A DNA stretch of 64,000 nucleotides from Nocardia salmonicida NBRC 13393 (GTDB lineage Bacteria; Actinomycetota; Actinomycetes; Mycobacteriales; Mycobacteriaceae), in NCBI RefSeq assembly GCF_001613085.1, contig NZ_BDBR01000004.1, forward strand, positions 124,001 to 188,000, given 5' to 3'. The translations under genes were made by a program, and so were the position numbers. Below are positions 1 through 8,565 of this stretch, in pieces. The first letter of the stretch is position 1, and every line of letters starts with the position of its first letter. The notes beneath the pieces were generated by a model. The model was not told the DNA's origin and did not search any database. It worked only from the letters and a program-made list of their open reading frames with translations.

Positions 1-103
1 GCCCCGCCTCGGAGATTCGGCGCAGCAGGCGGGCGTAGTCACCGTCGGCGCCCCGCCGCGGTGACCGTGGAGATGATTCGGGGACCAGAGCAGGTGTTGT
101 CAT
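1..103 (-). CDS. N-terminus of a probable fatty acid (acyl-CoA) desaturase, cut by the left edge
   Basis: An ATG on the minus strand at position 103 opens a frame that stays open to the window edge. After a Ser/Pro/Arg-rich leader it reads GADGDYARLLRRISEAG, with codon usage typical of coding DNA here. A D-Y/F-A-x-L-x-R-R-I-x-x-A-G segment near the start is, from memory, characteristic of actinobacterial membrane acyl-CoA desaturases, which introduce a double bond into long-chain acyl chains. Only about 34 codons are visible and none of the diiron His boxes, so the product is a guess from the leader. No strong ribosome binding site is visible. It runs away from the gene at 319-591. Confidence 0.42.
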   Translation of the reverse strand, partial: MTTPALVPESSPRSPRRGADGDYARLLRRISEAG

Positions 104-318
104 AGATCCCGAAGCTATCGCTGAGGTTCTCGTCGGCCGTAATCCCTTGGTATGAGACGGAATCGGACTGCGGGGTGATATCGCGGGGCAACTCCGCAGC
201 ACCGGCAGTCGAGTCCGTGCTCGAAACCGAGGGTTCGAACACGACATCCCTGGGTAAAAAGATGTCGATACCGTTCGCGAATCGGGCGAACGGGACGTCT
301 TAGCAGGCGTTTCACAGT

Positions 319-591
319 GTGGAGACCAGGTTGCTGAATTTGCTCGAGCTCATACGCAGACCGGCGCAGTCGACGATTTCGACCGAGCCCCCCACCGCGG
401 CCGGGTCGCTGCGGGCAGGCGATGTCGTGCTCACCGCCAAGCGCAGCTACCGGGTGGTCAGCACGAGCTTCGCCGACGACGCGCGTCGCGCGGGCCGTGT
501 GGTCGCCGACACGGTCGACCTGGTCACCGGCCGTCTGCGCGTGCTCGATTTCCCCAGCGCCGACACGATGGTCACCGTCAAAGCGGCGTAG
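319..591 (+). CDS. Small hypothetical protein (90 aa)
   Basis: GTG-started frame of 90 residues. Codons from about residue 20 on have the strong GC3 bias of real genes here, with ordinary globular composition: a GDVVLTAKRSYRVVS segment near residue 35 and a second beta-rich stretch ending in TMVTVKAA. There is no signal peptide, membrane segment or recognised motif. The first 15-20 codons are less biased, so the true start may lie a little downstream. It is convergent with the membrane protein gene ending at 596, which leaves only 4 bp between stops. Function unknown; the gene could also be a chance frame. Confidence 0.45.
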   Translation: METRLLNLLELIRRPAQSTISTEPPTAAGSLRAGDVVLTAKRSYRVVSTSFADDARRAGRVVADTVDLVTGRLRVLDFPSADTMVTVKAA

Positions 592-595
592 TCCG

Positions 596-1225
596 TCAGA
601 CCGGCCGGTGCCGGACGTCGGTGGGGGGAGGAAAGCGGCGGGTAGTCGATTGCTTCCCGTCGGCGGGAACCACCACTTCTTCTTCCTCGACCACACGGCG
701 CTGATCGACGCCACGCGTGCGTTCGGCGAAGGCGATATCCCGCGCACTGCGCACCGACAGGCGTCCCAGTGAGCTCGCGGCGAAGAACAGGATCAGCGCG
801 CCGAGTCCGTAGAAATATGTCAGCTCCAGCAGCGCACGCTTGAGATCCGAGGTGGCGACCGGTTCGCCGATGTCCCCGAGTCGCAGCAGCGCGGCCAGGA
901 ACGGCCCGATCACGAACCACACGCCCGCCGCCACCGCCAACCAGCCACCGAAACTGGCGACCAGCCGGTTCCGGCTCATCAGCATGAGCAGCCCACCGAC
1001 GATCGCGACGGCGCCCGGCAGGACCTCGAGCCAGCCACGAGCCGACGTCCAGACCCACGCCTCGTCCGGGGTGTACGCGAAATCGAAATAGGGGCCGACA
1101 AACGGGATGAGCGCGCCCCAGATGCCGAGAAGCAGCACCACCAGCCCGCCCAGCGCGCCCCGGCTACGCGGAATATGAAATCGTCCGCCGTTCCTGGTCG
1201 AGACTTTCTCGTCGGCATCCATCAT
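596..1225 (-). CDS. Conserved four-helix membrane protein
   Basis: A 209-residue integral membrane protein with about four hydrophobic helices: near residues 25-45 (GGLVVLLLGIWGALIPFVG), 70-85, 90-115 and 135-155. A charged cytoplasmic tail follows, with an EEEEVVV cluster and Pro/Arg-rich end. No catalytic motif is recognisable. Two ATGs stand in tandem (1225 and 1222); a GGAGG lies 3 nt before the first and 6 nt before the second, so translation probably starts at 1222. It lies 80 bp downstream of the epoxide hydrolase-like gene on the same strand, but the nested inverted repeat between them (1250-1275) suggests it has its own promoter. Confidence 0.75.
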   Translation of the reverse strand: MMDADEKVSTRNGGRFHIPRSRGALGGLVVLLLGIWGALIPFVGPYFDFAYTPDEAWVWTSARGWLEVLPGAVAIVGGLLMLMSRNRLVASFGGWLAVAAGVWFVIGPFLAALLRLGDIGEPVATSDLKRALLELTYFYGLGALILFFAASSLGRLSVRSARDIAFAERTRGVDQRRVVEEEEVVVPADGKQSTTRRFPPPTDVRHRPV

Positions 1226-1249
1226 GAGCCTCCATCATCGGAGAACAGA

Positions 1250-1275
1250 ACTAGGTAGCGCTTACCCCGCCTAGT
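1250..1275. promoter_or_regulatory. Nested inverted repeat upstream of the membrane protein gene
   Basis: ACTAGG (1250-1255) pairs with CCTAGT (1270-1275), and inside them GGTA (1254-1257) pairs with TACC (1263-1266) around GCGC. It ends 25 bp before the tandem ATGs of the minus-strand membrane protein gene. This fits an operator or regulatory hairpin; no cognate regulator is evident. Confidence 0.3.
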
Positions 1276-1305
1276 CCCGATTACGCACTTGCGCCGAAAA
1301 CGGAA

Positions 1306-2412
1306 TCAGCTTCGGCCGATCTCGCTGTCGCCGAGAAATCTCGAGATCTGTTCGATGACGGGCAATGGCTGCTCTTGTTGGACCCAGTGACCGGCATCGG
1401 GTATCAACACGGAGCCGGAGAATCGGGTGCAGACGACGTCCGCCATCGTGCGCAGCGCACCGGGCGATTGCCACACACCCCAATCAGACCGTCCGGCGAT
1501 GAATTGCGTGGGCACTTCTATTCGCGAGTCGCGCTGCGCTGCGGGGTTGGGCAGCGTCAGGGCCGCGTACCAATTGAGGGCGCCCTGAAATCCGGTTCGA
1601 CCGAATTCCCGTGCGTAGAAATTCAGTTCTTCCTCGGTCAGCCATTCACACGTGGCCCGCTGCTGCGAGGAAGGGAAGTGCGGCGCTACAGTTTCCGGCA
1701 TGCTGACGCCTGCGTCCATGACGTAGTAGCGCGGCAGAAGCGCCAAGTCCGGCGCGGTAGATCCCGGCAGTTCCCCGGCGTCCGCGTTTCCCGGCCAGTC
1801 CGCGCTCTTCATGTGGAAATACGCGCGCAAGAAGTCGGCGATCCCTTGCGGGGCGTCGGCGATATCGGAGGCACTCGCCGTTCCCGCGAAGTAGTGCTGG
1901 TAATGCCTGCGTGGCGGTGACAGCGCCCGCAGCGCGGTGTCGAGTTCGGCCGACGACTTGGGGACGCCCGCGCCGGCGAACGGCGCGCTCATCAACGTCA
2001 ACGATCGGATGACACATTGGTCGCCGAGCGTGGCCCAGCCCGCGACGACCGAGCCGAAGTCGTGCCCGACCAGATGAGCCCGGTCGTAGCCGAGCGCGCG
2101 AATGAGCTCGAGGGCGTCCCCGGCCAGGTTGTCGGTTCGGAAGGATGCGAGGTCGGCGACATCGCTGCCGGTGGTCCGGCCGTAGCCGCGTTGGTCAGGG
2201 GCCACCACGTGGAATCCGGCGTCGGCCAGCGGCGCCAAGACCTTGCGCCAGGAGTACGCCAGTTCGGGAAATCCGTGCAGCAGCAATACCAGCGGACGAC
2301 CGGAACCGACGTGACCGGACTCGAGGATATGAACGCGCAACCCGTTGACATCGTCGAGGAAGCGGGATCTGACTCCGTCCGCCAGCCCCGGAAAGTCGAC
2401 GTCCTGGCCCAT
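1306..2412 (-). CDS. Alpha/beta hydrolase, epoxide hydrolase-like
   Basis: A 368-residue alpha/beta-hydrolase fold enzyme. The oxyanion-hole motif HGFPE is at 46-50, the nucleophile elbow VGHDFGS places Asp118 as nucleophile, and the C-terminal histidine lies in PDAGHWVQQEQP. An Asp nucleophile with HGFP is the signature of soluble epoxide hydrolases and haloalkane dehalogenases. Tyrosines in the cap region (YYVMDAG and neighbours) favour epoxide hydrolase, which opens epoxides to diols. The start at 2412 is chosen because GGAGGAGGG lies just upstream; an in-frame ATG at 2454 is possible. The gene is divergent from the histidine kinase. Natural substrate unknown. Confidence 0.85.
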   Translation of the reverse strand: MGQDVDFPGLADGVRSRFLDDVNGLRVHILESGHVGSGRPLVLLLHGFPELAYSWRKVLAPLADAGFHVVAPDQRGYGRTTGSDVADLASFRTDNLAGDALELIRALGYDRAHLVGHDFGSVVAGWATLGDQCVIRSLTLMSAPFAGAGVPKSSAELDTALRALSPPRRHYQHYFAGTASASDIADAPQGIADFLRAYFHMKSADWPGNADAGELPGSTAPDLALLPRYYVMDAGVSMPETVAPHFPSSQQRATCEWLTEEELNFYAREFGRTGFQGALNWYAALTLPNPAAQRDSRIEVPTQFIAGRSDWGVWQSPGALRTMADVVCTRFSGSVLIPDAGHWVQQEQPLPVIEQISRFLGDSEIGRS

Positions 2413-2529
2413 AGCGCCCTCCTCCAGCTGTGAATGTGGTTGCGCCGCATTCATGGTGTAGCTCACCACACCATCGACTCGGTGGGCAGCTCGATCGAAT
2501 TTCCGCGTCGCGACGACAACCATGGGGTC

Positions 2530-3927
2530 ATGACCGAGACACCAGCCGAGTCGACCCTCGTGATCGACCTCGCCGACGAGCCGACCGTCGCGCTCGACGC
2601 ACCACAGGATGACCCGCGTCGCCGCACCGGACCGTTGACCGCCGTACTGCGCGCGCCGATCGAAGCCAGGACCTGGAAGGAACTCGCCTATCTGGTCCTG
2701 TCGTTCGTGCTCGGCTGTGTGGCCGTGTGCTACCTGTTCTTCGGGTTCGGCGGCGGACTGTACGCGTCGATCCTGCTCATCGGCATTCCGTTGCTGGCGA
2801 CCGTGCTGCTCGGCGGGCGGGTATGGGGCAGGATCTATCGGTTCCTCGGCGGCGCACTGCTCGGGACCCGGGTCGACTCGCCACCGGATTTCACCAGGGC
2901 GAACGGCCTGTTCGGCTTCCTGAAGAGCGCGTTCACCGATCGGCCGAGCTGGCGGGTCGTGTTGTTCCTGATCGCGCAGTCGGTGCTCGGTGTCGCGGTC
3001 GGCTACGTCGTGCTCGTGGTGATCGCGATGGTCGGGTTCACGGCGCTCTCGCCCATCCCGTGGGTGCTGCTGGATCCGGTCCAGGTGGACGACAACGGCG
3101 TCGAGCACCACAGTCTGGCGCAATTCGGCACGTTCTACATCGACACCTGGCCGCGCGCGCTCGCTCTGTCCGGGATCGGCGTCCTGCTGTGTTTCGCACT
3201 GCCGTGGCTGATCCGTAGCGTCTGCTGGTTGCATCGCATGCTGATCGTCGGCCTGTTGGCGGCGACACCGCGCGACCGGCAACTGGTAGAACTGCGGGCC
3301 AGCAGACGGGCCGCGGTGGACGATGCGACCGCCACACTGCGCCGGGTCGAACGCGACCTGCACGACGGCACGCAGGCTCGGCTGGTCACCATCGCCATGG
3401 CGCTGGGCAGGGCCGAAGAACGCATGGCCGCGGGCGGCGACGCCCGCGACCTCCTCGCCGAGGCACGCGCCAACTCCAAGGAGGCGTTGACCGAACTGCG
3501 CGAACTCGTCCGTGGTATCCATCCCCCCGCGCTCGAGCTCGGCCTCGGCCCGGCGTTGGAGACGCTCACCGCCCGCTGCGCGGTGCCGGTCGACCTGCGG
3601 GTGCAGCTCCCCCACCGGCCGAGCCCGGCCATCGAGGCGATCGCCTACTTCTCCGTCGCCGAGCTACTCACCAACGTCGTCAAACACGCGCACGCGAATC
3701 GGGCCACCGTGTCGGTGCTGCCCGAGAGCCAGCGCCGCATCGCGGTCACCGTGCACGACAATGGAATCGGTGGTGCGCCCCACCCCGGCACGCCGACCGT
3801 GACCGGTAGCGGGTTGGCCGGGCTCGCCGCGCGTGCGCTGGCCGTCGACGGCACGCTCACCGTCGACAGTCCGGTCGGCGGGCCTACCGTGGTGACCATG
3901 ATCCTGCCGAACGAGGGCCCGCAGTGA
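2530..3927 (+). CDS. Sensor histidine kinase (NarL/LuxR-partner type)
   Basis: 465-residue membrane kinase. An N-terminal membrane sensor domain with about four helices (roughly residues 52-95, 140-172, 208-245) resembles the Putative sensor domain (PF13796) of actinobacterial kinases. A HisKA_3 dimerisation box follows, with VERDLHDGTQ placing the phosphoacceptor at His278, then an HATPase_c domain with N box (ELLTNVVKHAHA) and G-box glycines (GIGG, GSGLAGL). It autophosphorylates and passes phosphate to the response regulator whose GTG overlaps its stop by 4 bp. The start at ATG 2530 is preferred over the longer frame from 2434, since the extra residues are uncharacteristic. The signal sensed is unknown. 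Confidence 0.9.
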   Translation: MTETPAESTLVIDLADEPTVALDAPQDDPRRRTGPLTAVLRAPIEARTWKELAYLVLSFVLGCVAVCYLFFGFGGGLYASILLIGIPLLATVLLGGRVWGRIYRFLGGALLGTRVDSPPDFTRANGLFGFLKSAFTDRPSWRVVLFLIAQSVLGVAVGYVVLVVIAMVGFTALSPIPWVLLDPVQVDDNGVEHHSLAQFGTFYIDTWPRALALSGIGVLLCFALPWLIRSVCWLHRMLIVGLLAATPRDRQLVELRASRRAAVDDATATLRRVERDLHDGTQARLVTIAMALGRAEERMAAGGDARDLLAEARANSKEALTELRELVRGIHPPALELGLGPALETLTARCAVPVDLRVQLPHRPSPAIEAIAYFSVAELLTNVVKHAHANRATVSVLPESQRRIAVTVHDNGIGGAPHPGTPTVTGSGLAGLAARALAVDGTLTVDSPVGGPTVVTMILPNEGPQ

Positions 3928-4595
3928 CCGCGGGCAGTGCATCGCACGCACCCCTGCGGGTGGTGATCGCCGAGGACAGCGCCATCCTGCGCGACGGGTT
4001 GGCCGGGCTGCTCACCGAACGCGGACACGAGGTGGTGGCGATGGTCGGCGACGCGACGTCGCTGAGCGAGATCGTCGAGACCCACCGGCCCGACGTCGCG
4101 GTGGTGGATGTGCGGATGCCGCCCACCTTCACCGACGAGGGCCTGCTGGCCGCCATCGAACTGCGCAGGAAACATCCGGGCACCGGCGTGCTCGTGTTCT
4201 CCCAGTGGATCGAAACCCGGTACGCGACAGAACTTCTCGCCGCCGGAGCCAGCGGCGTCGGCTATCTCCTCAAGGACCGCGTCGCCGACGTGGGTGATTT
4301 CGTCGACGCACTGCGTCGGGTCGCCACCGGCGGCACCGCCCTCGACCCCGAGGTGGTGAGTCAGCTGATGGGCGCGTCCCGGCAACAGGATTCGCTGGCC
4401 CGGCTCACCCCGCGCGAGCGCGAGGTGCTCGAGCTGATGGCCCAGGGACTCACCAACAACGCCATCGCCGCCTCGCTCACCGTCACCGAGCGGGCCGTCG
4501 AGAAGCACATCGGCAATATCTTCACCAAACTCGATCTGCCGCCGTCGGATACCCGCCACCGCAGGGTGCTGGCGGTTCTGCGGCTCAAAGGGTGA
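3924..4595 (+). CDS. NarL/LuxR-family response regulator
   Basis: 223 residues. The receiver domain (about 10-130) carries the acidic pair in VVIAEDS and the phosphoacceptor Asp62 in VVDVRMP. A LuxR-type helix-turn-helix follows at about 158-205 (LTPREREVLELMAQG ... TERAVEKHIGNIF). The GTG start overlaps the TGA of the kinase gene, so the two are translationally coupled and form a cognate pair. Its output genes cannot be deduced from position, since both neighbours are on the opposite strand. Confidence 0.92.
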   Translation: MTAGSASHAPLRVVIAEDSAILRDGLAGLLTERGHEVVAMVGDATSLSEIVETHRPDVAVVDVRMPPTFTDEGLLAAIELRRKHPGTGVLVFSQWIETRYATELLAAGASGVGYLLKDRVADVGDFVDALRRVATGGTALDPEVVSQLMGASRQQDSLARLTPREREVLELMAQGLTNNAIAASLTVTERAVEKHIGNIFTKLDLPPSDTRHRRVLAVLRLKG

Positions 4596-4622
4596 ACCGC
4601 GCAACCTCCTACATGTCGGCCG

Positions 4623-5132
4623 TCACTCGCCTCCGGTTGGTGCCGTCGCGGCGACACGGCCCACGATGCCCTTGGCGATGGAGCCGGTGATCCGTTCGGT
4701 CACCACACTCGTCGAGCGCAACAGCAGTTGCAGGGCGGGCTTGCCCTCCACGGCGAAGGTCCACGTCAGCCTGGTTCCGGTGGCGGTCGACGTCAGCTCG
4801 ATGTCCTCGGCGAAGCGACGCAGTCCCGGGATCGAGGCGAAGTCGACGGTGAAGGTCATGCGCCGCTGGTCGTCCCAGCGGTAGAACCGTTCGGTGAGCG
4901 CGGCGATGCGCCCGAGTGTGACGATGCGGCCGGAGCCGACGCCGAACGGTCGCGGCGTGGTCCACCGCATGCCGGTGACAAGCCCGGACCACGACACCAG
5001 CGCGTCGTCGGCGACCAGGGCCGCCCAGACCTCCGACGGCGGCGCGGGAATATCGAGGACGTGGACGTAGCGGTTCGACGCGCTCGCGAGGAATTCGTCG
5101 TCGGATTCGGTCAATGCGAATGCCTGAGCCAT
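4623..5132 (-). CDS. SRPBCC (START-like) family protein
   Basis: 169-residue member of the SRPBCC superfamily (polyketide cyclase/dehydrase-like). The N-terminal strand reads ASNRYVHVLDIPAPPSEVWAAL, followed by a central beta-sheet with RMTFTVDF and TRLTWTF, and a C-terminal helix with TSVVTERITGSIAKGI. The fold is a hydrophobic pocket for lipids or aromatic ligands. It starts 2 bp after the TetR stop and is certainly cotranscribed with it, probably as the last gene of the valine-degradation operon. The start at 5132 has GGAAG upstream; a longer form from 5186 would overlap TetR. Ligand unknown. Confidence 0.75.
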   Translation of the reverse strand: MAQAFALTESDDEFLASASNRYVHVLDIPAPPSEVWAALVADDALVSWSGLVTGMRWTTPRPFGVGSGRIVTLGRIAALTERFYRWDDQRRMTFTVDFASIPGLRRFAEDIELTSTATGTRLTWTFAVEGKPALQLLLRSTSVVTERITGSIAKGIVGRVAATAPTGGE

Positions 5133-5134
5133 AG

Positions 5135-5812
5135 CTATCGGTGTTCTTCCTGTTGTCGATCGACTGTCGATAGTCCGTTCCAGCACAGGGCGGACGCGGT
5201 GTCGACCGCGTCCTTTTTCGAGATGGGCCGTCCCGCTTCCAGCCAGTGGCTGGCCGCGAGGCGGCTGAGACCGACCAGTCCCCAGGCGTGGATGTCGGCC
5301 CTGGTCGCATCCATGCCCACCGCCCGCAGTTCGGCGCTCACCAGGACGGCACAGTCACGCATCGCGTTGCGCACCCGCCATTCGACGCACGGTTCGCTGG
5401 GCACCGGCGATTCGAACACCAGCACATACCCGCCGAGGTCGTATTCGACGAAGTCGAAATAGGCCTGCACCGCCCCGCGTACCCGGCGGCGCGGCTCGGT
5501 GTCCGCCGTGACGGCCACCCGGACGCCGTCGACCATCCGGTCCAGATTGAGTTGCAGCACAACCAGATACAGATCCAGCTTGCTCGCGAAATGATCGTAG
5601 AGCACCGGCTTGCTGATCCCGGACCGCGCGCTGATCTCGTCCATCTTGGCGCCGTGATATCCGTGGGCGACGAACACCTCTTGCGCCGCGTCCAACATCG
5701 TCTGCCGCCGGTGGGCCCGTGCCGCGGGCCCCCGAAGCCCTGCCGCCGACGTGGCCGCTCCCCCGGCACCCGGGGTCACCGGGTGCCGGGTGTCGCCGCG
5801 CATCGTCGTCAT
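5135..5812 (-). CDS. TetR-family regulator at the tail of the valine catabolic operon
   Basis: 225 residues with an N-terminal TetR helix-turn-helix at about 35-80 (RRQTMLDAAQEVFVAHGYHG ... SGISKPVLYDHFASK) and an all-helical ligand-binding C-terminal domain. The first 30 residues are a low-complexity extension. The gene begins only 13 bp after the echA stop and its own stop is 2 bp before the SRPBCC start, so it is likely cotranscribed with the mms genes. This position suggests an autoregulated repressor of the operon acting at the palindromes at 11258-11278; that link is inference. Confidence 0.88.
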   Translation of the reverse strand: MTTMRGDTRHPVTPGAGGAATSAAGLRGPAARAHRRQTMLDAAQEVFVAHGYHGAKMDEISARSGISKPVLYDHFASKLDLYLVVLQLNLDRMVDGVRVAVTADTEPRRRVRGAVQAYFDFVEYDLGGYVLVFESPVPSEPCVEWRVRNAMRDCAVLVSAELRAVGMDATRADIHAWGLVGLSRLAASHWLEAGRPISKKDAVDTASALCWNGLSTVDRQQEEHR

Positions 5813-5825
5813 CGCAGACCGCTCA

Positions 5826-6602
5826 CTAGCGATGGGTGAAGTTCGGTGGCCGTTTGTCGACGAAGGCGTTCATGCCTTCGGTCTGGTCCTCGATCGCGAA
5901 CAGCGAGTGGAAGACGCGGCGTTCGAACCGGATTCCCTCCGCGAGGGTGGTCTCGAAGGACCGGTTCACCGCTTCCTTGGCGATCATCGCGACCGGCAGC
6001 GACTTGGCCGCGATGGTCTCGGCCACCTCGGCGGCGACATCGAGCAGGTCGTCGGCGGCCACGATGCGCGAGACGAGTCCGGCGCGTTCGGCTTCCTCGG
6101 CGCCGATCGTGCGACCGGTCAGCACCATGTCCATCGCCTTGGCCTTGCCCACCGCGCGGGTCAGCCGTTGCGAGCCGCCGATGCCGGGGATCACGCCCAG
6201 CTTGATCTCGGGCTGGCCGAATTGCGCGGTGTCGGCGGCGATCAGGATGTCGCAGAGCATGGCCAGCTCACAGCCACCGCCCAGCGCGTAGCCCGCGACC
6301 GCGGCGATGGTCGGCTTGCGGAACTGCGCGAGCCGGTCCCAGCGAGCGAAGTAGTCGTCCATGAACATGTCCATATACGACTTGGGCGCCATCTCCTTGA
6401 TGTCGGCGCCCGCCGCGAAAGCCTTGGCGGAGCCGGTGATCACGACCGCGCCGACCTCGTCATCACGACCCAACGCGTCGAGCGCGGCGACGATGTCGTC
6501 GAGCACCGCGCTGTTGAGCGCGTTGAGCGCCTTTGGCCGATTCAGCGTGATCCAGCCGACGCGGTTCTTGGTCTCGACCAGGATGGTCTCGTAGACGGTC
6601 AT
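5826..6602 (-). CDS. echA: Enoyl-CoA hydratase (methacrylyl-CoA hydration)
   Basis: 258-residue crotonase-family enzyme of the usual length for short-chain enoyl-CoA hydratase. The oxyanion-hole segments are [12 protein letters not shown] (60-71) and the [11 protein letters not shown] block. Glu112 and Glu132 (in [12 protein letters not shown]) sit where the two catalytic glutamates of bacterial EchA/ECHS1 lie. In this operon its expected step is hydration of methacrylyl-CoA to 3-hydroxyisobutyryl-CoA. Its ATG overlaps the mmsB stop by 4 bp, so it is coupled to the operon. General beta-oxidation activity is also possible. Confidence 0.92.
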   Translation of the reverse strand: MTVYETILVETKNRVGWITLNRPKALNALNSAVLDDIVAALDALGRDDEVGAVVITGSAKAFAAGADIKEMAPKSYMDMFMDDYFARWDRLAQFRKPTIAAVAGYALGGGCELAMLCDILIAADTAQFGQPEIKLGVIPGIGGSQRLTRAVGKAKAMDMVLTGRTIGAEEAERAGLVSRIVAADDLLDVAAEVAETIAAKSLPVAMIAKEAVNRSFETTLAEGIRFERRVFHSLFAIEDQTEGMNAFVDKRPPNFTHR

Positions 6603-7498
6603 TCGATATCGCCTCCGTCGGAGCGTTCGCGGATGTCGGTGACGATGGCGGAGAAGTCCCGCCCGCCGTCGGTCTGGTTGAACCGCGCGTAGATCGCGGC
6701 GGCGAGTTCGCCGAGCTGACCGTCGATCCCGTTGGCCTGCAACGCGTTCGCGGCAAGCGTGAGATCTTTCGACATCAGCGCGGTGGCGAAGCCGGGCTGG
6801 TAGTCGTTGTTGGCCGGACTGGCGGGCACCGGACCCGGCACGGGGCAGTAGCTGGTCAGCGCCCAGCTCTGGCCCGACGCGGTGGACACCACGTCGAAGA
6901 ACGACTGATGACTCAGGCCGAGCCGCTCACCGAGCACCAGCGCCTCCGACAGCCCGATCATGGAGATCCCGAGCAGCATGTTGTTGCAGATCTTGGCGGC
7001 CTGACCCACACCGGCGCCACCGCAGTGCACCACCTTGCCGCCCATCACCGCGAGCACATCACCCGCGTCGGCGAAGTCGGCGGCCGCGCCGCCCACCATG
7101 AAGGTGAGGGTGCCCGCGGTGGCACCGGCGACGCCACCGGAGACCGGCGCGTCCAGCGGGCGGTGACCGGCCGTAACGGCCAAAGCGGCAACCGCTTTCG
7201 CATCGGCAACATCGATGGTCGAACAGTCGATGAACAGCGTGCCGGCCGGGGCGGCGGGCAGCAGCTCGGCGTAGACGTCGAGCACGAGCTTGCCGTTGGG
7301 CAGCATGGTGATCACCACGTCACGGTCGACGGCGGCCTCGGCGGCGGTGGCCACCACCCTCGCGCCGTCGGTGCGCGCCTGCTCCTGTGCGGCGGGCACC
7401 GGGTCGAAGGCGAGCACGTCGTACCCCGCGCGCACCAGGTTCGCCGCCATCGGGCCGCCCATGTGTCCGAGCCCGAGGAAACCGATCTTCTTCGTCAT
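6599..7498 (-). CDS. mmsB: 3-hydroxyisobutyrate dehydrogenase
   Basis: 299 residues. An N-terminal Rossmann domain ([14 protein letters not shown], residues 5-18) binds NAD+. The family substrate motif appears as [11 protein letters not shown] near residue 120, the catalytic lysine lies in GQAAKICNN near residue 170, and the cofactor-side segment ends in LMSKDLTLA. This is the beta-hydroxyacid dehydrogenase family; MmsB oxidises 3-hydroxyisobutyrate to methylmalonate semialdehyde. Both ends overlap neighbours by 4 bp. The neighbouring mmsA supports 3-hydroxyisobutyrate rather than another beta-hydroxyacid. Confidence 0.94.
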   Translation of the reverse strand: MTKKIGFLGLGHMGGPMAANLVRAGYDVLAFDPVPAAQEQARTDGARVVATAAEAAVDRDVVITMLPNGKLVLDVYAELLPAAPAGTLFIDCSTIDVADAKAVAALAVTAGHRPLDAPVSGGVAGATAGTLTFMVGGAAADFADAGDVLAVMGGKVVHCGGAGVGQAAKICNNMLLGISMIGLSEALVLGERLGLSHQSFFDVVSTASGQSWALTSYCPVPGPVPASPANNDYQPGFATALMSKDLTLAANALQANGIDGQLGELAAAIYARFNQTDGGRDFSAIVTDIRERSDGGDIE

Positions 7499-8565
7499 CG
7501 CTGTGCCTTCGCTGTCGTCGAATCCAGTTCCGCCGCACCGAGATCAGCGAAGTAGGCCGCCACCTGATCATCGGTCACCTCGGCGAGGGTTGCCGGCCGC
7601 CACTGGGGATTGCGGTCCTTGTCGATCACCTGGGCGCGGATGCCCTCGACCAGGTCGTTGGAGCTGAGCGCGGCGACCGAGACCCGGTATTCCTGGTCGA
7701 GCACCGCCTCGAGGCTCGTCAGTGCACGTGCCGCCCGCAGCGAACGAAGCGTGACCTTCAGCGCCACCGGCGATTTGGCCAGCAGGTCCTCGGCGGCCTT
7801 GGCGGCATCGGGTGATTCGTCGGCGCGCAACCCTGCCACGATCTCCTCCACGGTGTCCGCGCGGTAGCAGGCGTCGATCCAGCTCTGCTGCGCGAGCAAC
7901 TCCGACGCGGGCGCGGCCGCGGTGAACTGTGCGATCGCCTCGTCGGCGCCTGCCGTGCGCAGGGCGTCGAGCAGGGCCTCGATGTCGCCGGAGGGCACGT
8001 AGTAGTCGGCGAAACCGGTTGCGATCGCGTCGCCCGCGTTCATCCGCGCGGTGGTCAGCGCCACGTGGGTGCCGATCTCGCCCGGCGCCCGCGAGAGCAG
8101 GTAGGTGCCGCCGACGTCGGGGACGAAACCGATGCCGACCTCGGGCATCCCGATCTTGGACCGTTCGGTGACGATGCGGTGACTGCCGTGCCCGGCCAGG
8201 CCGACGCCGCCGCCCATCACGATGCCGTCCATGATCACCACGTACGGCTTGGGATAGCTGCCGATCAGCGCGTTGAGTAGGTACTCGTCACGCCAGAACC
8301 GCCCGGTCGGCGAATCGGCGCCCGCCGTACCACCTTTCGCGTCGGCGTGGATGGCGACGATGTCGCCGCCCGCGCAGAGCCCGCGCTCGCCCGCGCCGGT
8401 GACCACGACGGTGCGCACCGCGTCGTCCTCGGCCCAGGACCGCAGCGCGTCGGTGATCGCCAGCGTCATCGCGTGATTGAGCGCGTTGATGGCCTTGGGC
8501 CGGTTCAGGGTGATCAGGCCGAGGCCCTCACGCACAGCGATCAGCACTTCGGGTTCGTCGGTCAT
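7495..8565 (-). CDS. 3-hydroxyisobutyryl-CoA hydrolase (HIBCH family)
   Basis: 356 residues, longer than a plain crotonase and of HIBCH length, with the extra C-terminal domain of the family. Visible motifs are TLNRPKAINALNH near the start, GERGLCAGGDIVA (oxyanion hole), MDGIVMGGGVGLAGHGSHR and the catalytic region MPEVGIGFVPDVGGTYLLSR. HIBCH releases free 3-hydroxyisobutyrate from its CoA ester, avoiding build-up of toxic methacrylyl-CoA. The start at 8565 is an ATG overlapping the TGA of the acyl-CoA dehydrogenase; the longer frame to 8814 only reads through that gene. Confidence 0.92.
   Translation of the reverse strand: MTDEPEVLIAVREGLGLITLNRPKAINALNHAMTLAITDALRSWAEDDAVRTVVVTGAGERGLCAGGDIVAIHADAKGGTAGADSPTGRFWRDEYLLNALIGSYPKPYVVIMDGIVMGGGVGLAGHGSHRIVTERSKIGMPEVGIGFVPDVGGTYLLSRAPGEIGTHVALTTARMNAGDAIATGFADYYVPSGDIEALLDALRTAGADEAIAQFTAAAPASELLAQQSWIDACYRADTVEEIVAGLRADESPDAAKAAEDLLAKSPVALKVTLRSLRAARALTSLEAVLDQEYRVSVAALSSNDLVEGIRAQVIDKDRNPQWRPATLAEVTDDQVAAYFADLGAAELDSTTAKAQR

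Noticed and set aside
39..242. 67-codon minus-strand frame
   Set aside because: A different frame from 103 to the edge has better coding character, and this one would overlap it; its sequence is Ser/Thr/Asp-rich without pattern.
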